A stretch of 64,000 nt of DNA from Mytilus californianus (Eukaryota; Mollusca; Bivalvia; Mytilida; Mytilidae), in NCBI RefSeq assembly GCF_021869535.1, contig NW_026262659.1, positions 6,634,001 through 6,698,000 on the forward strand, read 5' to 3'. The notes below the pieces were generated by a model, which saw nothing but the letters and a program-made list of their open reading frames with translations, searched no databases and had not been told where the DNA came from. The translations under genes were made by a program, and so were the position numbers. Below, piece by piece: positions 45,561 through 57,020 of the stretch. The number at the start of each line of letters is the position of its first letter. The first letter of the stretch is position 1.

Positions 45561-46829
45561 AAGATAATGAATCAATATGATCTATTTTTATATTCACAGA
45601 GTCAATACCTTATGTATGTATTTTGATGATCTTAAAACATTATTCAACCAATTCATAATGGCTTTCCAAAACACTAGGATTTAACAGATTGTTGCAATTT
45701 TGAGGATTCATTTAAAAATTATCCGTAAAGAAACATTGTTATATTCTATACATGACAAAATATGAACGGCAAAATAAGCTCACTATCATGATTTATTGTG
45801 TTGTTGTCACTAGTATTTCAAACTGATCTAACGACATGAAGACATACGCGTTTTTGTATGTGTGTGTTATTATTATTAGTTGTCGGTTGTTTATCGGCGA
45901 TGTTGGGTTGTGTCGTCAAAGTAAAGCACGTCCCTACTCATATCTCCTTTAGTAAATCACTGGATGGTATAAAATGCAGTACTTCTTAGGCTCGCTTGCA
46001 CATTATGTTTGCCATACATGTGATCCTACTAATATACATCTGAAACGGTATTTCTGAATATGACGAATGAATAATGACACTGCAAACACTTGTAGAAATA
46101 CACATGTATACTACATGTATTTCCTCATTGATTGGTGAAATATATCCAGTTCAAATTGAATCTACAAAAATCATTTAGTAATTGACAATTAATGTTAAAT
46201 TTAGAAAAACTGTCGATTTACGAGAAACTTTTATTACCATACTTATTATTATGTTTAATTTATTGAAAAATGAATGTTCCCGTCAACAGTAAAACCTCTT
46301 TACGGTGTTCTATATATTGACACATGTGCCATAAAAATGACATTTTACATACTTTGAATAACCAATGTCTGCGTAGTTATACAGTTACATGAACAATACT
46401 TGTCTTTTTTCTGTAAATTATATATTCTGTGTAAAAATTTTATTAACCTTTGATCTTTTTCTTTTCTTTTGTACGAACAAACTTTGCCTTCTTTTAACAT
46501 GGTGAAAAACGTTGATTAAAACGTTTGTTTTGAACAGACCATTACAGAAAAATATTGTGTTTTTTTTTCAGGAGTGAAAGAATATGAAAAAAAAATTAAA
46601 TTCAATACAAATTAATCATAAATCATTTCAAAGGAAGAGGAATATGCATTTCAGCATATATATTCCAATAACACGAAAAAACTAAACACATTTTAAAACA
46701 TTAACATACGGTCTTCAGCAAAAAACAGCCTTTAAAACCTCCCAAATATAGATCTGCCATCAACCCCGTATTTGTTAAAGGTAAAATAAACATTACAATA
46801 GACCATCGCGAAGGAGACTTGTTTAAACA

Positions 46830-47640
46830 TATTTTATTTGCTAAATATCAGCAAAATGGATGAGACACAAGTAAATCATACTTATGAAGTCTTCTCCATA
46901 TTACAATACAAGTATATATACAATAATAACATTATGAGCATGCATGTAAAGCTAACAAATTCATTAAATATTATACGAACTATAAATAAAAAGAAAAAAA
47001 AGAACAAGAAGAATGGAAAAGGAGGAAAAGAAAAAGAAGCAAATTATTTTTTCTGTGATGTTGACTTAGGTTTGATGGTGATGATCATCCGTGCCGGTAG
47101 CAATAATATTTTATGAAGGTACTAGAAATCTGTTAGACCTTTTAATAAAATCTTGAACATGTTTGAAAATTAGGAGATTTTGTTCATTCGAAAGTTCAAG
47201 ATCTCCGCAAGTTAATAGTTTAGTATCAATAATAAAGTTTTCAGTAAGCCAATTAAGATTGTTAAGTAAAATTTCTCTACATGTAGTGTATTTTGGGCAA
47301 ACTAAAAGAAAATGATGAACATCCTCAATATCAGACCCACAAAGACACGAAGGATGCAGTATAATGTTAGCTTTGAAAAGGTCAGAGTTCAAAAATGAAG
47401 CGGAACATCGCAATTGAGTTAAAATAATATTCAGTTTCCTCGGACCGTACATATAATACGGCGCAACTCTACTCTGAACACTTTCATTTTTCAATTCTCT
47501 CTTAAATTTAGATATAGAGTCGGTGTTTCGAATTTTAAAGTCAAGCATATTCCATTCTCGTAATAAGGAGACTTGTAATGGGCATATTAACATGTGACGC
47601 TGTGAAAATATATTTACGCATATTTTCCTCCTCGTTCAGT
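46830..47640 (-). mobile_element. 5'-truncated LINE, C-terminal RT end
   Basis: The minus-strand frame 47111-47593 (160 codons) has the layout of the last part of a non-LTR retrotransposon ORF2: a WNMLDFKIRN-x-SISKFKREL segment, then YGPRKLNIILTQLRCSAS, then a Cys/His knuckle (CLCG, VHHFLLVCPKY), ending before a 3' region rich in homopurine (46985-47040). The RT core is missing. Unit D has no such insertion between its homologous flanks (55400 and 55440), so it arrived in C after the C/D duplication. The exact clade is not determined. Confidence 0.75.
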
Positions 47641-48919
47641 GAAAAAAGAACTTGTATATAGTAGCTAAACTAATAGTTTTTTTCTTTAACAAGCAGTAAC
47701 AAATATATCATGCGTAAGCAGGACGAGAACAACCTAATAGTTAATCATATGGAAGGCTCAGCAAAGGGGATCATCTCCTGGATGAAATGCGGCTAACTTC
47801 TGGTAAAAGGGACACACATTTTCCCAATCAACAGACTACAATTTTTAAATTAACATATGTACTATAGAGTAAATGTCAAGAAAAGTACGAAACACCAAGA
47901 ATCTGATGCATTGCTCAAAGTAAGAGTGTTAATATAAAACAAAATAAAAATAAACCTGTTTCAAAAGAAACCATAAACAAGGCAAATGATATGAATCCCC
48001 TAAAATACCAGACGCAAAACTGTAACAACAGTACAATTGAAAACTTTATCAACAAGTTTGTCAAGCCAAATTGTGCAGCACAGGTCTTGAAGGAAAGATC
48101 ATTCACTCGTCTGCTCTACAAACATCCTCATAACAGAAAATGCATTCAATACAAAAATATTTAGGTCTTACAATTTTCTACACAATCTGCTTAGTAACTT
48201 AATACATATCTGCTAAAATTGAAATTTGAAATAGAAATTCAGTTTTGGAAGATACAAGATACTAGAACACACCCGCGAAATCGCGGGCATTTAGAGCGTG
48301 GTTGAAAGTATGTAAACTGTTGTAGGATGATTGTTTGAAAAAAGATTTTATGACAGGAGAATTTCAGGAAATGTATCAAAAGTATCTTAAACATGAACTG
48401 ATGTCAATTTAACATTTTGAATTTTTCACCAGTTCAAAATATTGGATGTAAATCGAAAGAATATCAATGCAAAGGTCAACTATTTGTAGCAACATGAACG
48501 CACAAATATTAAGAGGCCAGTTGCTTTGACACCATGCTTTTTGTTTCGTTGTGCAGAAGACAGAATAATCGATATGTTAACCTTTTCAATTTCAGTCACT
48601 CGAAACGGATTCCACTAATGAAATCAGATTATTATGTGATATTTGCAAATAAGATTGGAATTATGAATAGAGCCATAATAAAATACTCAATAAACAATGC
48701 TATTTGTGCACAAAACCGTCATATTTTACTGAAATCTGGAAATGGCGTCAGACTTAATAAGGTGTTGACTTTTAAGAAAGCAAATTAATTCTAATATGGG
48801 GTGCTTATTACTTCATATGAATAGAGCCATAATAAAATACTCATTTGTGCACAAAAACGCCATATTTTACTGAAATGGCGCCAGAGTTTTCAGTGGGAAA
48901 CTTTACCATATTAGAATCA

Positions 48920-49081
48920 AAATAATTCATGCATTCCATAGATTTGTTGTCATTTTCACATGGCCTGGGTCGTTATATTCGTTAATTTGTTTCCCTTGCT
49001 TACGCTCGGGATAAAATTCCGATATAACGACCCAGGCTATGTGAAAATTTTAACAAATCTATGGCTTGCATGAATTATTTC
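48920..49081. mobile_element. foldback (hairpin) element 2
   Basis: AAATAATTCATGCATTCCAT and, inverted, ATGGCTTGCATGAATTATTT mark the ends. Inner arm parts GGCCTGGGTCGTTATAT and ATATAACGACCCAGGC pair as well. The centre is TTGCTTACGCTCGGGATAAA. Confidence 0.75.
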
Positions 49082-49507
49082 TTAAATAAAACATGATTAT
49101 ATACCGGTTCCAGGGGTCCCAAGAAATCGGATTTTTATCTCTCCAGGGACCAAAGGAATGTTTGATACCGGTTCCTGTAGCTCAGGTACCCAAAACATTG
49201 TATGTAATCAAGTTAGGAATTAAGGGTTGTTTGTAAATTACCAAAATTCTGTGTAATTTTAAACAGTCCTAAACGGAAGTCTTGCCTATGACTTAAAAAC
49301 CCGTCCGATGACGGAAACAATATCCAAACGCCTTATTTTCGTTTTCCTCCCAAAATTACCCAAACGAAATAATCATAAGTTAGGATGACAAATGCGACTA
49401 TGCATGGTACCTATAGGACACAGAGGCATGATGATTAATTTATTAGGGAAGGAAGAGAAGCGACACACAAAATGAGGTCTTCTCATTTAATAGTATAGAA
49501 GTATAAA

Positions 49508-49790
49508 AATAAGGAAATATGGCATGATTGCCAATGAGACAACTATCCTCCAGATTTAAAATGAAAATGATGTGAGCAATTATAGGCAACTGTACAGTCT
49601 TCAACAACATAAAAAAAACATCGACATGAACAAATGTGAAACAGTTCAAACGAGAAAACCAATTGCTTAATTTATAATCAAACAGTTTACATAAAAAAAA
49701 ATATGACAGACATGAACCAACGACAATCACAGAACTACAGGCTACTGACAACATATATTACAGGTCTAAATTCCTGAAACATAGGCTCAT
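49508..49790 (+). repeat. interspersed repeat R1
   Basis: GGCATGATTGCCAATGAGAC, then GGCAACTGTACAGTCTTCAA and AACGACAATCACAGAACTAC. A short reverse R1 end follows at 49936-49992 (GGAGAGTTGTTCCATTGGCA). Confidence 0.8.
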
Positions 49791-50156
49791 GAATTAAGAT
49801 TCTCTGCTTGTCATACATTACACATATTCATGATAAAAACTAGGCAACGCTATCTTTAGACAGTTACACCATTCAAAATATTCATATAATACAAACTGTA
49901 TAATTATGAAGCTTAGTGATTGTTAACTGCTCTGTCATTAGGTCTCTGGTGGAGAGTTGTTCCATTGGCAATCATACCACATATTCTTATTTCTATAGTG
50001 GAACGTGATCGTATTTGTAAATGAAATGACAAAGAGATTTTGAAAAAAATAGTATATCGTAATCATATTGTATTGTTGTGTTTTTATCGAATACTACATG
50101 TAAGACAAACTTATAACCATTGTGAAGAAATGAACAAGAAGGTTTATTTTGCACTT

Positions 50157-50162
50157 TTTATT
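50157..50162 (-). terminator. poly(A) signal of PH-like gene D
   Basis: AATAAA on the minus strand, 424 bases past the stop. Another lies at 50143-50148. Confidence 0.45.
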
Positions 50163-50585
50163 ACTTCTATTTGATAATACATGTGTAATTATGTAATACA
50201 AAAAAGCAATATCAATTATCTCGTAAAACTAATTTTCAATCGCCATCAAGAGCAATCTTCTCAAAATAAGTTCATTCCATCCACCGCGTTCAAAGTCCAC
50301 TTTATTCCTAGATGTTTATTGCAATCCATTTAAAAATAACTGCACTTGTATATATACTTCCATTGTACTGACTGTAGTGCTTCATAGCAATGATATATAT
50401 GATAGTGCGGATTGTCCAGCATAAATCGATCTATATCTTATTATCTGGTACTAACCATTCTCTACACTGATCCATATTCTGTCACTGTCCCATCCAGAAT
50501 TTGTTAGTACTACCAATTTCTCCAACGCGATGTTAAATAGATTCAATAATCCGGATGATCAATCATCCCTAAATGTATCAGAAAC

Positions 50586-51023
50586 TCAGGACCCAATGTC
50601 TTCCTCTTCATCCTCCTCCTCCAAAGACGACATTAAACACGTGCATGTATCGTTAATTGAAAGACGACGTTTTAATAACGATTCTGGCCGTAGAACGTTT
50701 ATCCAGCTATCAGCTTCCACTCCATTGCTGGCTATGAATGTCAATGCATTACCATCTATATTGTCTGAGATCACACTTATTCCATTCGTATTTGTCTTTT
50801 TTACTTGACAGTTCTTCAGGTTTAAGTATACCGCCGCATTGGTAAACTTAACGTCTCTGTTAATAACGGCATAATGTTCAAATCTGTTTCTGTATACTCT
50901 GACCATCATAGGAACTGTTATGGTCTGATTATTAAATGCTTGAATCATTTGTAAGTGTCCTATTTTCAGTTCAGCTCCAGTAGTGCTAAGCTTGATGCTA
51001 CGTTTATGCACTGACACAACCAT
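50586..51023 (-). CDS. single-exon PH-like domain protein, copy D
   Basis: 145 residues from the ATG at 51023. It differs from copy C at about eleven positions, mostly in the N-terminal 45 residues and the loops after NCQV, plus one extra acidic residue in the tail (EEEDIGS). RFEHYAVI, the NAL-TFIA strand, the closing-helix tryptophan and the RRLS basic stretch are unchanged. The TATA box lies 90 bases upstream in the same arrangement as copy C. The frame is open and intron-less. Function unknown. Confidence 0.85.
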   Translation of the reverse strand: MVVSVHKRSIKLSTTGAELKIGHLQMIQAFNNQTITVPMMVRVYRNRFEHYAVINRDVKFTNAAVYLNLKNCQVKKTNTNGISVISDNIDGNALTFIASNGVEADSWINVLRPESLLKRRLSINDTCTCLMSSLEEEDEEEDIGS

Positions 51024-51112
51024 TTTAACAATATGTAGCAAAACTTTCAGTTGTGATAGATGTTCTTTTTTCCAATTATCAGATTGATGTAAAACATTGC
51101 TGGAATTCGTTC

Positions 51113-51197
51113 TTTATATATCAATGAAGCAATGATCATTGATGTATATACTTTGTGCTTCATTGGACAATTCATTCAGTCAACGACCCAATGAAAA
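51113..51197 (-). promoter_or_regulatory. core promoter of PH-like gene D
   Basis: GATATATAAA (51113-51122) and CCAATGAAAA (51188-51197), with the same 66-base spacing as gene C. Confidence 0.75.
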
Positions 51198-51338
51198 TAC
51201 GATTATTTATAGAAGGAACATACTAGTAATAAAAGACAGACAATGATTGACAATTGTATGGTTTATTTTTGACAATATTATAAAATTGGTGCATTAATAT
51301 AAAGACATCTAGATAATTAATATAATGAACTGTCGCAA

Positions 51339-51358
51339 CCTTGACTTATTATCAGGAA
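51339..51358 (-). promoter_or_regulatory. conserved distal upstream motif, gene D
   Basis: CCTTGACTTATTATCAGGAA, 316 bases upstream of the ATG. Confidence 0.55.
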
Positions 51359-51479
51359 AAAGTAAGACAATTGCCAGCTATGCATAGTATGTGGTTTATA
51401 TGTCTTCAGGTTGTTAACATTGTGCCTTATTGACTTGTAATTGAATCAAAATAATTTGCAAAAACAATATGATGTTTTG

Positions 51480-51800
51480 AAAACTCTTGATTTAATCGAT
51501 ATAACGATTGCTTCGAAATTACATCCAATATTTGGTGTAAGGAAAGTAAAAAGTTCTCTGTTCGATAAAGAAACCTTGCAACAACTCTTTCATGAGTCCG
51601 CATGTAACCTGTTGCAAGGCAATATTACTATCCCAATCTCAAACACACCCTTATAACACTGGTAGTCAGCATTTCAAGTCTTAATCCCAGTCGGCCTATC
51701 TGGCGAGCCTATCAATGAGATTCGTTGTATGTGTTTTCTTCGTCCTGGATATGCATGAAATATTTGCCATTGTACGTTAAATAAACAACATTCTAATATG
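51480..51800 (+). repeat. interspersed repeat R4
   Basis: AACCTTGCAACAACTCTTTC through TCGGCCTATCTGGCGAGCC to CGTCCTGGATATGCATG, GCCATTGTACG. The 71-codon frame across it is a shadow. Confidence 0.6.
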
Positions 51801-51848
51801 ACGTCCTTATTTCGATTTGTAAACAGATGCGTGTTCTAATTAGCACAC

Positions 51849-52212
51849 CGCTTCGGTGGTCTCGTGGTAGCGTGTTCGCCTCGAGTGCAGAAGGTCGTGG
51901 GTTCGAACCCCGGCCTGGTCAAACCAAAGACTTTAAAATTGATATTTGCTGCTTCCCTGCAAGCACGCGGCATTAAAGTGTGAGAGCAAAGACTGGTCGG
52001 CCCGGAGTCAGAATAATGTGTCCGGGTAAGGTGATATTTCTTCCTGCGGACTGTTACTTTGTGAACTAGCACGTTAAAATTCCGGCTCAGCGTGTCGGTC
52101 TAGTACAATGCAGGATTAATATTCATGTTACATTAACATGTTCTCGTCCTGAATATGCATATTAATTTACCGCTGGACGTTCAGCAGCCATCCATAATCA
52201 TCATCATCATCT
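51849..52212 (+). mobile_element. tRNA-derived SINE
   Basis: The head has a pol III A-box-like GTGGTCTCGTGGTAGCG (51857) and a perfect B box GGTTCGAACC (51900-51909). A non-tRNA body follows (GGCCCGGAGTCAGAATAATG), then the tail CTCGTCCTGAATATGCATAT and a short (ATC)n run. It is absent from unit C. It is not a functional tRNA gene, because the cloverleaf cannot be completed and the body continues. Confidence 0.8.
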
Positions 52213-52499
52213 AATTATCACACAATATGTTTGACACATGCGTCCAAACGTATTGTTTACATTCTCGTTATTTTCATTCTTGTCCTAATAAAATGTATAT
52301 ATTTTAGCTGCTTACATAAATTTTATTATATATTGTTATTAAAACATCATATATTTACCCTGCTTTTAGTTTTTAAACTTATTAAATAAGAAAATAGTAT
52401 GTGCATAGATCAAGGGGAGGAAACGGGAACAGCCAAACATTACAAAGGTATTTTCGTACGCTTCGACCTATAAAAATTACGTATTTGTCCTATTAGAAT

Positions 52500-52659
52500 A
52501 GAAATAATTCCTTCATGTCATTTAACATGGGTAGGCATTATATTTGACCATAATTTACACCTCGCTTACGCTCAGTGTAAAATATCGACAAATATCGACA
52601 AATATAATCCCTATCGATGTTAAAATGAGCCTAGAGCCTGAAATGAAGAAATTATTTCT
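52500..52659. mobile_element. foldback (hairpin) element 3
   Basis: AGAAATAATTCCTTCATGTCA and, inverted, TGAAGAAATTATTTCT form the ends, with a centre CTCGCTTACGCTCAGTG that resembles the centre of foldback element 2. A doublet of AAATATCGAC lies at 52591-52611. Confidence 0.6.
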
Positions 52660-53265
52660 TAAATCAATCAACCAATCAATGAACTAATATGGTTTATTCT
52701 TAAAATCACAGAGCCAATGCCTCCTGGATTGTCTTTGGTAATCATATAACATTATTCAATCTAACCATAAAGGCTTATATATTCCCCAAAACTACAACTT
52801 GACCGGTTGTTTAAATTTCAGGGTTTACCCAAAACTGCTTTCAAAGAAAACTTAATATATTCCAGGTATAATGTATTAATTCATTTGGTTCTGACTGCGG
52901 TTCAGTTCACAATTTCAACACAAAAAGTAACGAATTTTAACAAAATAGTCCAATTTGAAAAAACAGTGGTTAGGCATAAATGAGCTTTTAAGCTATTTGA
53001 TATCAGTCAAATATATCATTTAATTGTTCTATGTTTATATCCTGGGCATTATCGCGCGTCTGGCGTACACAACTTTAATCCTGGTATCTATAAATAAAAT
53101 ATAAACGGGGACATTGGCTTTCTATTGTGTTGTTGTGTTTTGGCACTATTATAAAGACATCATGGTATTTCTTTTGGGTCAATGTGTTTATGTGTGTTAT
53201 TATTAGTTATGTTTAATATATGAGTAGTAAATGAACTGCAGTAAATATCTTTAATATGAATAAGA

Positions 53266-53560
53266 AGATGTGGTATGCGTGCCAATGAGACAACTCTCCA
53301 TCCAAGTCACATTTTATAAAAAGTTAACAATTATAGGTCAAAGTACGGTCTTCAACACGGAGCCTTGGCTCACACCGAACAGCAAGCTATAAAGGGACCC
53401 AAAATGACTAGACTGTGTAAAACAATTCAAACAGGAAAACCAACAGTCTAATCTATATAAAAAACGAGAAACGAGAAACACCTATGAACCACACCAATAA
53501 ACGACAACCACTGAACAACAGACTCTTGACTTAGGACTTAGGTGCCATGTTAACATGTAA
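53266..53560 (+). repeat. interspersed repeat R1
   Basis: GTGCCAATGAGACAACTCTCC, GGTCAAAGTACGGTCTTCAA, CACACCGAACAGCAAGCTAT. It is close to the copy at 21012-21365. Confidence 0.85.
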
Positions 53561-53783
53561 TATTTACCGTACAAGTGTTCCTACGAATTTACACATTAAA
53601 CAGACTTTCGGAAAATGACGAATGACTATTGTTACTGAAGGCACTTCCTGATATTTTCGTATCAACCGAGTAGGCAAACTTCTCCACATAACAACCTTCA
53701 CGAACAATAAATTCTGTTATTGGTACACTGTTTTGATAAATCAAAATGTGATCCACAGTAACAAATATAACTTTGGGTTTTAA

Positions 53784-54354
53784 GGTAGTTCAGGGGTATA
53801 GAAAAAAAATGACAGAATTTTCTTATACTTTGCAAAAATGAAGATTTTACTATGCTTTTTTCAAAAAAATGATAAAAAGTATGGGTCACCGCGCTATTTT
53901 TCAAGGTACGAGTCGTTCAAAATTGCCAAAACTTGCTTAGATTGTTCATGAAAAAACACATTTTTGTGCATAAAAAGAAATCTATGAGACAGAATTTTGA
54001 AATGAAATGTGAGAAGATAGGTTTTATAATATATTTTAAGAAAATAAAAAGAAAAAATGGTGTCACCGAACTTGTTTTCTTGCTACAAGTAAAAAATGAA
54101 AATTTCCCTATATGTCCAGTATAATTTTGTACTAAAAGAGTTATCTCCCCTTAAATGGCTTATTTGAAAAATTAATTCTAAAAGCACAAATATTTTCGAT
54201 AAGGCAATGAATAACTAAGTTTTCTTTATATAAATAAACAGTGTAACCAATAAATTACAAATCTGTCTCCAAATTTTCAAATTTGGGCAAAGAACTAGAC
54301 CGATTATTTATTGTGATTGTACAATTCAAGATGGCGGTATACCCCTGAACTACC
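53784..54354. mobile_element. TTAA-flanked inverted-repeat element (MITE-like)
   Basis: Both ends carry a perfect 17-base terminal inverted repeat, GGTAGTTCAGGGGTATA, and each end is bordered by TTAA (53780-53783 and 54355-54358). TTAA target duplications are typical of piggyBac-type transposition. The 571-base interior is AT-rich and has no transposase. A 63-codon frame inside is not a gene. Confidence 0.9.
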
Positions 54355-55610
54355 TTAATTATACATTTTATTTGCACATAAGAAATTATTTCAGACATCA
54401 ACCGGACGAAAACAGAAGAAAAAACATTAAACGAAGAATATTGTAACACCAATGTGTTGTAGCAAATAGTTTTTTTGTACAGTTAAAATAAACTAATAAA
54501 GTATGATCCGTGAATGAATTATATATGTGTGCCACCACTGAAGTGTTCCTATTTGATTAGTGCCATAGAATAATTATGATTTTGTATATTTATATTAACA
54601 AGCGCATTTACCTATTTTAATTACGTTCATTTTTTTAAGAATTCAGGTATAAATAATAATTATATATTAATTCTATTTCTGTTTATCATAACATTCATGA
54701 AACATGGTTTATTAAATTATTCAAAATACATACTATTTCCTCGTTGCTTGGTAAAAGAAATTAACTCGGATTTAATCTAAACAAATCACTCAACATTTTA
54801 CAAAGTTAAACTTGGTAAAAGTGACAATTTACGAGACAAAGATATTATCATAATTATTATGTTTAATTTATTGAAAAATTAATGTTCCCATTAACAACAA
54901 AAAATCTCTTTACAATATTCTGTATATTTGAAGTTAATGGCAGACACACCTGACATATATGTGACATTTCATACTTTAAATAATCAATGTATGAATAATG
55001 TACAGTTACTTAAACAATGCTTGTCTTTTTTGTCTTTTTACTTTAATGATGTATTCTGTCAAAGTAATTTTTACGCCCAAACTTTTTCTATCTTTTAATA
55101 TGGCAAAAAACGTTGACGAAAGCTTTTGTATTGAAGATACTATTTCAGTAAAAGATGAGCTTTTTTTAAGAGCGTTTAGAACCCGAATAAAGTTTAAATT
55201 AAACAGATAATAATCAATTATTTCAAATGAAGTGGAATATGCGTCAATGAAACTGCATTCCAACAACACGATAAACCAAAAACTAAAATTACATCTAGAT
55301 ACCAAAGTACGGTCTTCAGCAGTGGTCAAGCTTTAATTCTTCCCGAGTATGAAAATAATAGCAAAGATCTGCCAGCAACCCCCAATTCTTTAGAGGGAAA
55401 ATAAAAAATGCGACATAAGATCCACAAAAAAGACGTATGATAAGCATACAAATAACGTGCAATAGCAAATATGTCATGCGTTTTCAGGATGAGAACACAT
55501 TGACATTAAATCCTAATAGGTTCTTCAAATTGGATCATACGCTGGATGAAGTGCAAGGAATTAAGACAACTACTGGAAAAGCGAAATACATTTTGCCAGC
55601 CTAAATACTA

Positions 55611-56040
55611 CATTTGGAACCGTCATGGAGTTGATGCATGGGTTATATAATGTTTATAAATTGTGATACTTTAACTATACGAGGGATCTTAATTGAAATC
55701 CCAATTCCAACTGGACGTGGCTGCGTATTTATACATCCAACATTACTAACTGTACGATCCTGGTGATGGGTTGAATTTCCTCAAGAAGTTAGAAGTCTAG
55801 TTGAAATTATTTTTGTACCCCGGCCTACTTTTTGGGTCTTAAACAGAATAAAGGTACATAAAGTAAAATGTACAATACAAATCAGTTATATGAATGTATT
55901 TAAATGTGTACACTCATTTTGGGTTTTTTTCATATTTTAATATCATGGGTCTGTGGATAAACTCAACAGAGAAAACCACAAATCTGTAATTAACATTAAG
56001 CTGGTCGGGGTAGGAAAGAAAGAGGGTTAATGCATTAACT
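55611..56040. other. intergenic stretch
   Basis: No supportable feature. Confidence 0.5.
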
Positions 56041-57020
56041 ATTCAAACGTCCTAGGACGCCGGCAGGCATTGATTCAATAATGACTTAACTTATTTCTCT
56101 GATCTGGTCTGGAAGTGGATGCATGCTTTCACATTTCGGGTATTTCACATCCAATCTTTTATGGTAATATTCTTTACAAAGCACAAAAAATGTCAGTATT
56201 CACCTCAAAAGCTAACAAAACCTTTAAACAGACTTATTAAGAAGGGATATAGTTACGATACTGTTGTCAGGTCATTAAAGATTGCATATTTTGGCTTTAA
56301 TATTGATTCACTTATAGGGTCTTTACATCGGAATTAAACATATTTATTCTAAAACCAGTTGTTGGCATGACACGGGTTATGTTCTTCTCATATATTTTAT
56401 GATGGTATAATACTAAACCCCTAACAGGAGGGATTGTGCCTGATAATGATATGATGAAGACATAATCTTTCAATCAGTTTAATTGAGGTCTGGAGCTGGC
56501 ATGTCAGTAACTGCTAGTAGTCTGTTGTTATTTATGTATTATTGTCATTTTGTTTATTTTCTTTTGTTTTCTATTCTGACATCGGACACGGACTTCTCTT
56601 AAACTGTGTTTTACTGTGCGTACTGTTGTACGTTTTTTTTTCTACATTGGCTAGAGGTATAGGGGGGAGGGGGGAGATCTCAAAAAACATGTTTAACCCC
56701 GCCGCATTTTTGCGCCTGTCCCAAGTCAGGATCCTCTGGCCTTTGTTAGTCTTGTATCATTTTTAATTTTAGATTCTTGTGTATAATTTGGAGTTTAGTA
56801 TGACGTCCATTATCACTGAACTAGTAAACATATTTGTTTAGGGGCCAGCTGAAGGACGCCTCCGGGTGCGGGAGTTTCTCGCTGCATTGAAGACCCATAG
56901 GTGGCCTTCGGCTGTTGTCTGCTCTATGGTCGGGTTGTTGTCTCTTTGACACATTCCCCATTTCCATTCTCAATTTTATTTCATCAATAACGCTGAATAA
57001 AAGAATATGTACCATTTTGA
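56041..57020 (+). repeat. composite of mussel interspersed repeats (R7)
   Basis: Three blocks: a retroelement-like part with the frame 56119-56337 (LNRLIKKGYSYDTVVRSLK), a middle with CATGTTTAACCCCGCCGCAT and CTGTCCCAAGTCAGGATCC, and an end with GGGGCCAGCTGAAGGACGCC, CTCTTTGACACATTCCCCAT. I recall these as abundant in mussel DNA. The coding-like part may be the 3' end of a retroelement ORF. Confidence 0.6.

Larger units (their letters stand above)
43480..48180. repeat. tandem duplication unit C
   Basis: It is colinear with unit D: 43720 with 50005, the PH-like gene with its promoter, R4 at 45255 with 51480, 46140-46800 with 54720-55400, and 47650-47870 with 55440-55610. The boundary sequence CTACACAATCTGcTTAGTAA occurs at both ends. 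A 21-base doublet (CAGAAATACATATCTATATAT) lies at 43569-43612. Confidence 0.8.
48230..49850. other. block present in unit D only
   Basis: It holds a short palindrome (CCCGCGAAATCGCGGG at 48273-48288), a partial local duplication (48651-48745 and 48815-48890, ATGAATAGAGCCATAATAAA), a foldback element and an R1 copy. An 84-codon frame at 48534-48788 overlaps the local duplication and is not supported as a gene. Confidence 0.6.
48165..55610. repeat. tandem duplication unit D
   Basis: It pairs with unit C in order. It is longer because of additions: 48230-49850, a SINE (51849), a foldback (52500), R1 (53266) and the TTAA element (53784). Confidence 0.8.

Noticed and set aside
48534-48788. 84-codon plus-strand frame
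   Set aside because: It overlaps a partial local duplication that breaks the frame, and no family was recognised.
51849-51921. tRNA gene
   Set aside because: A and B boxes are present but the acceptor stem does not close, and a SINE body and tail follow directly.
54998-55329. Overlapping frames on both strands
   Set aside because: The homologous stretch in unit C (46380-46760) does not keep either frame.
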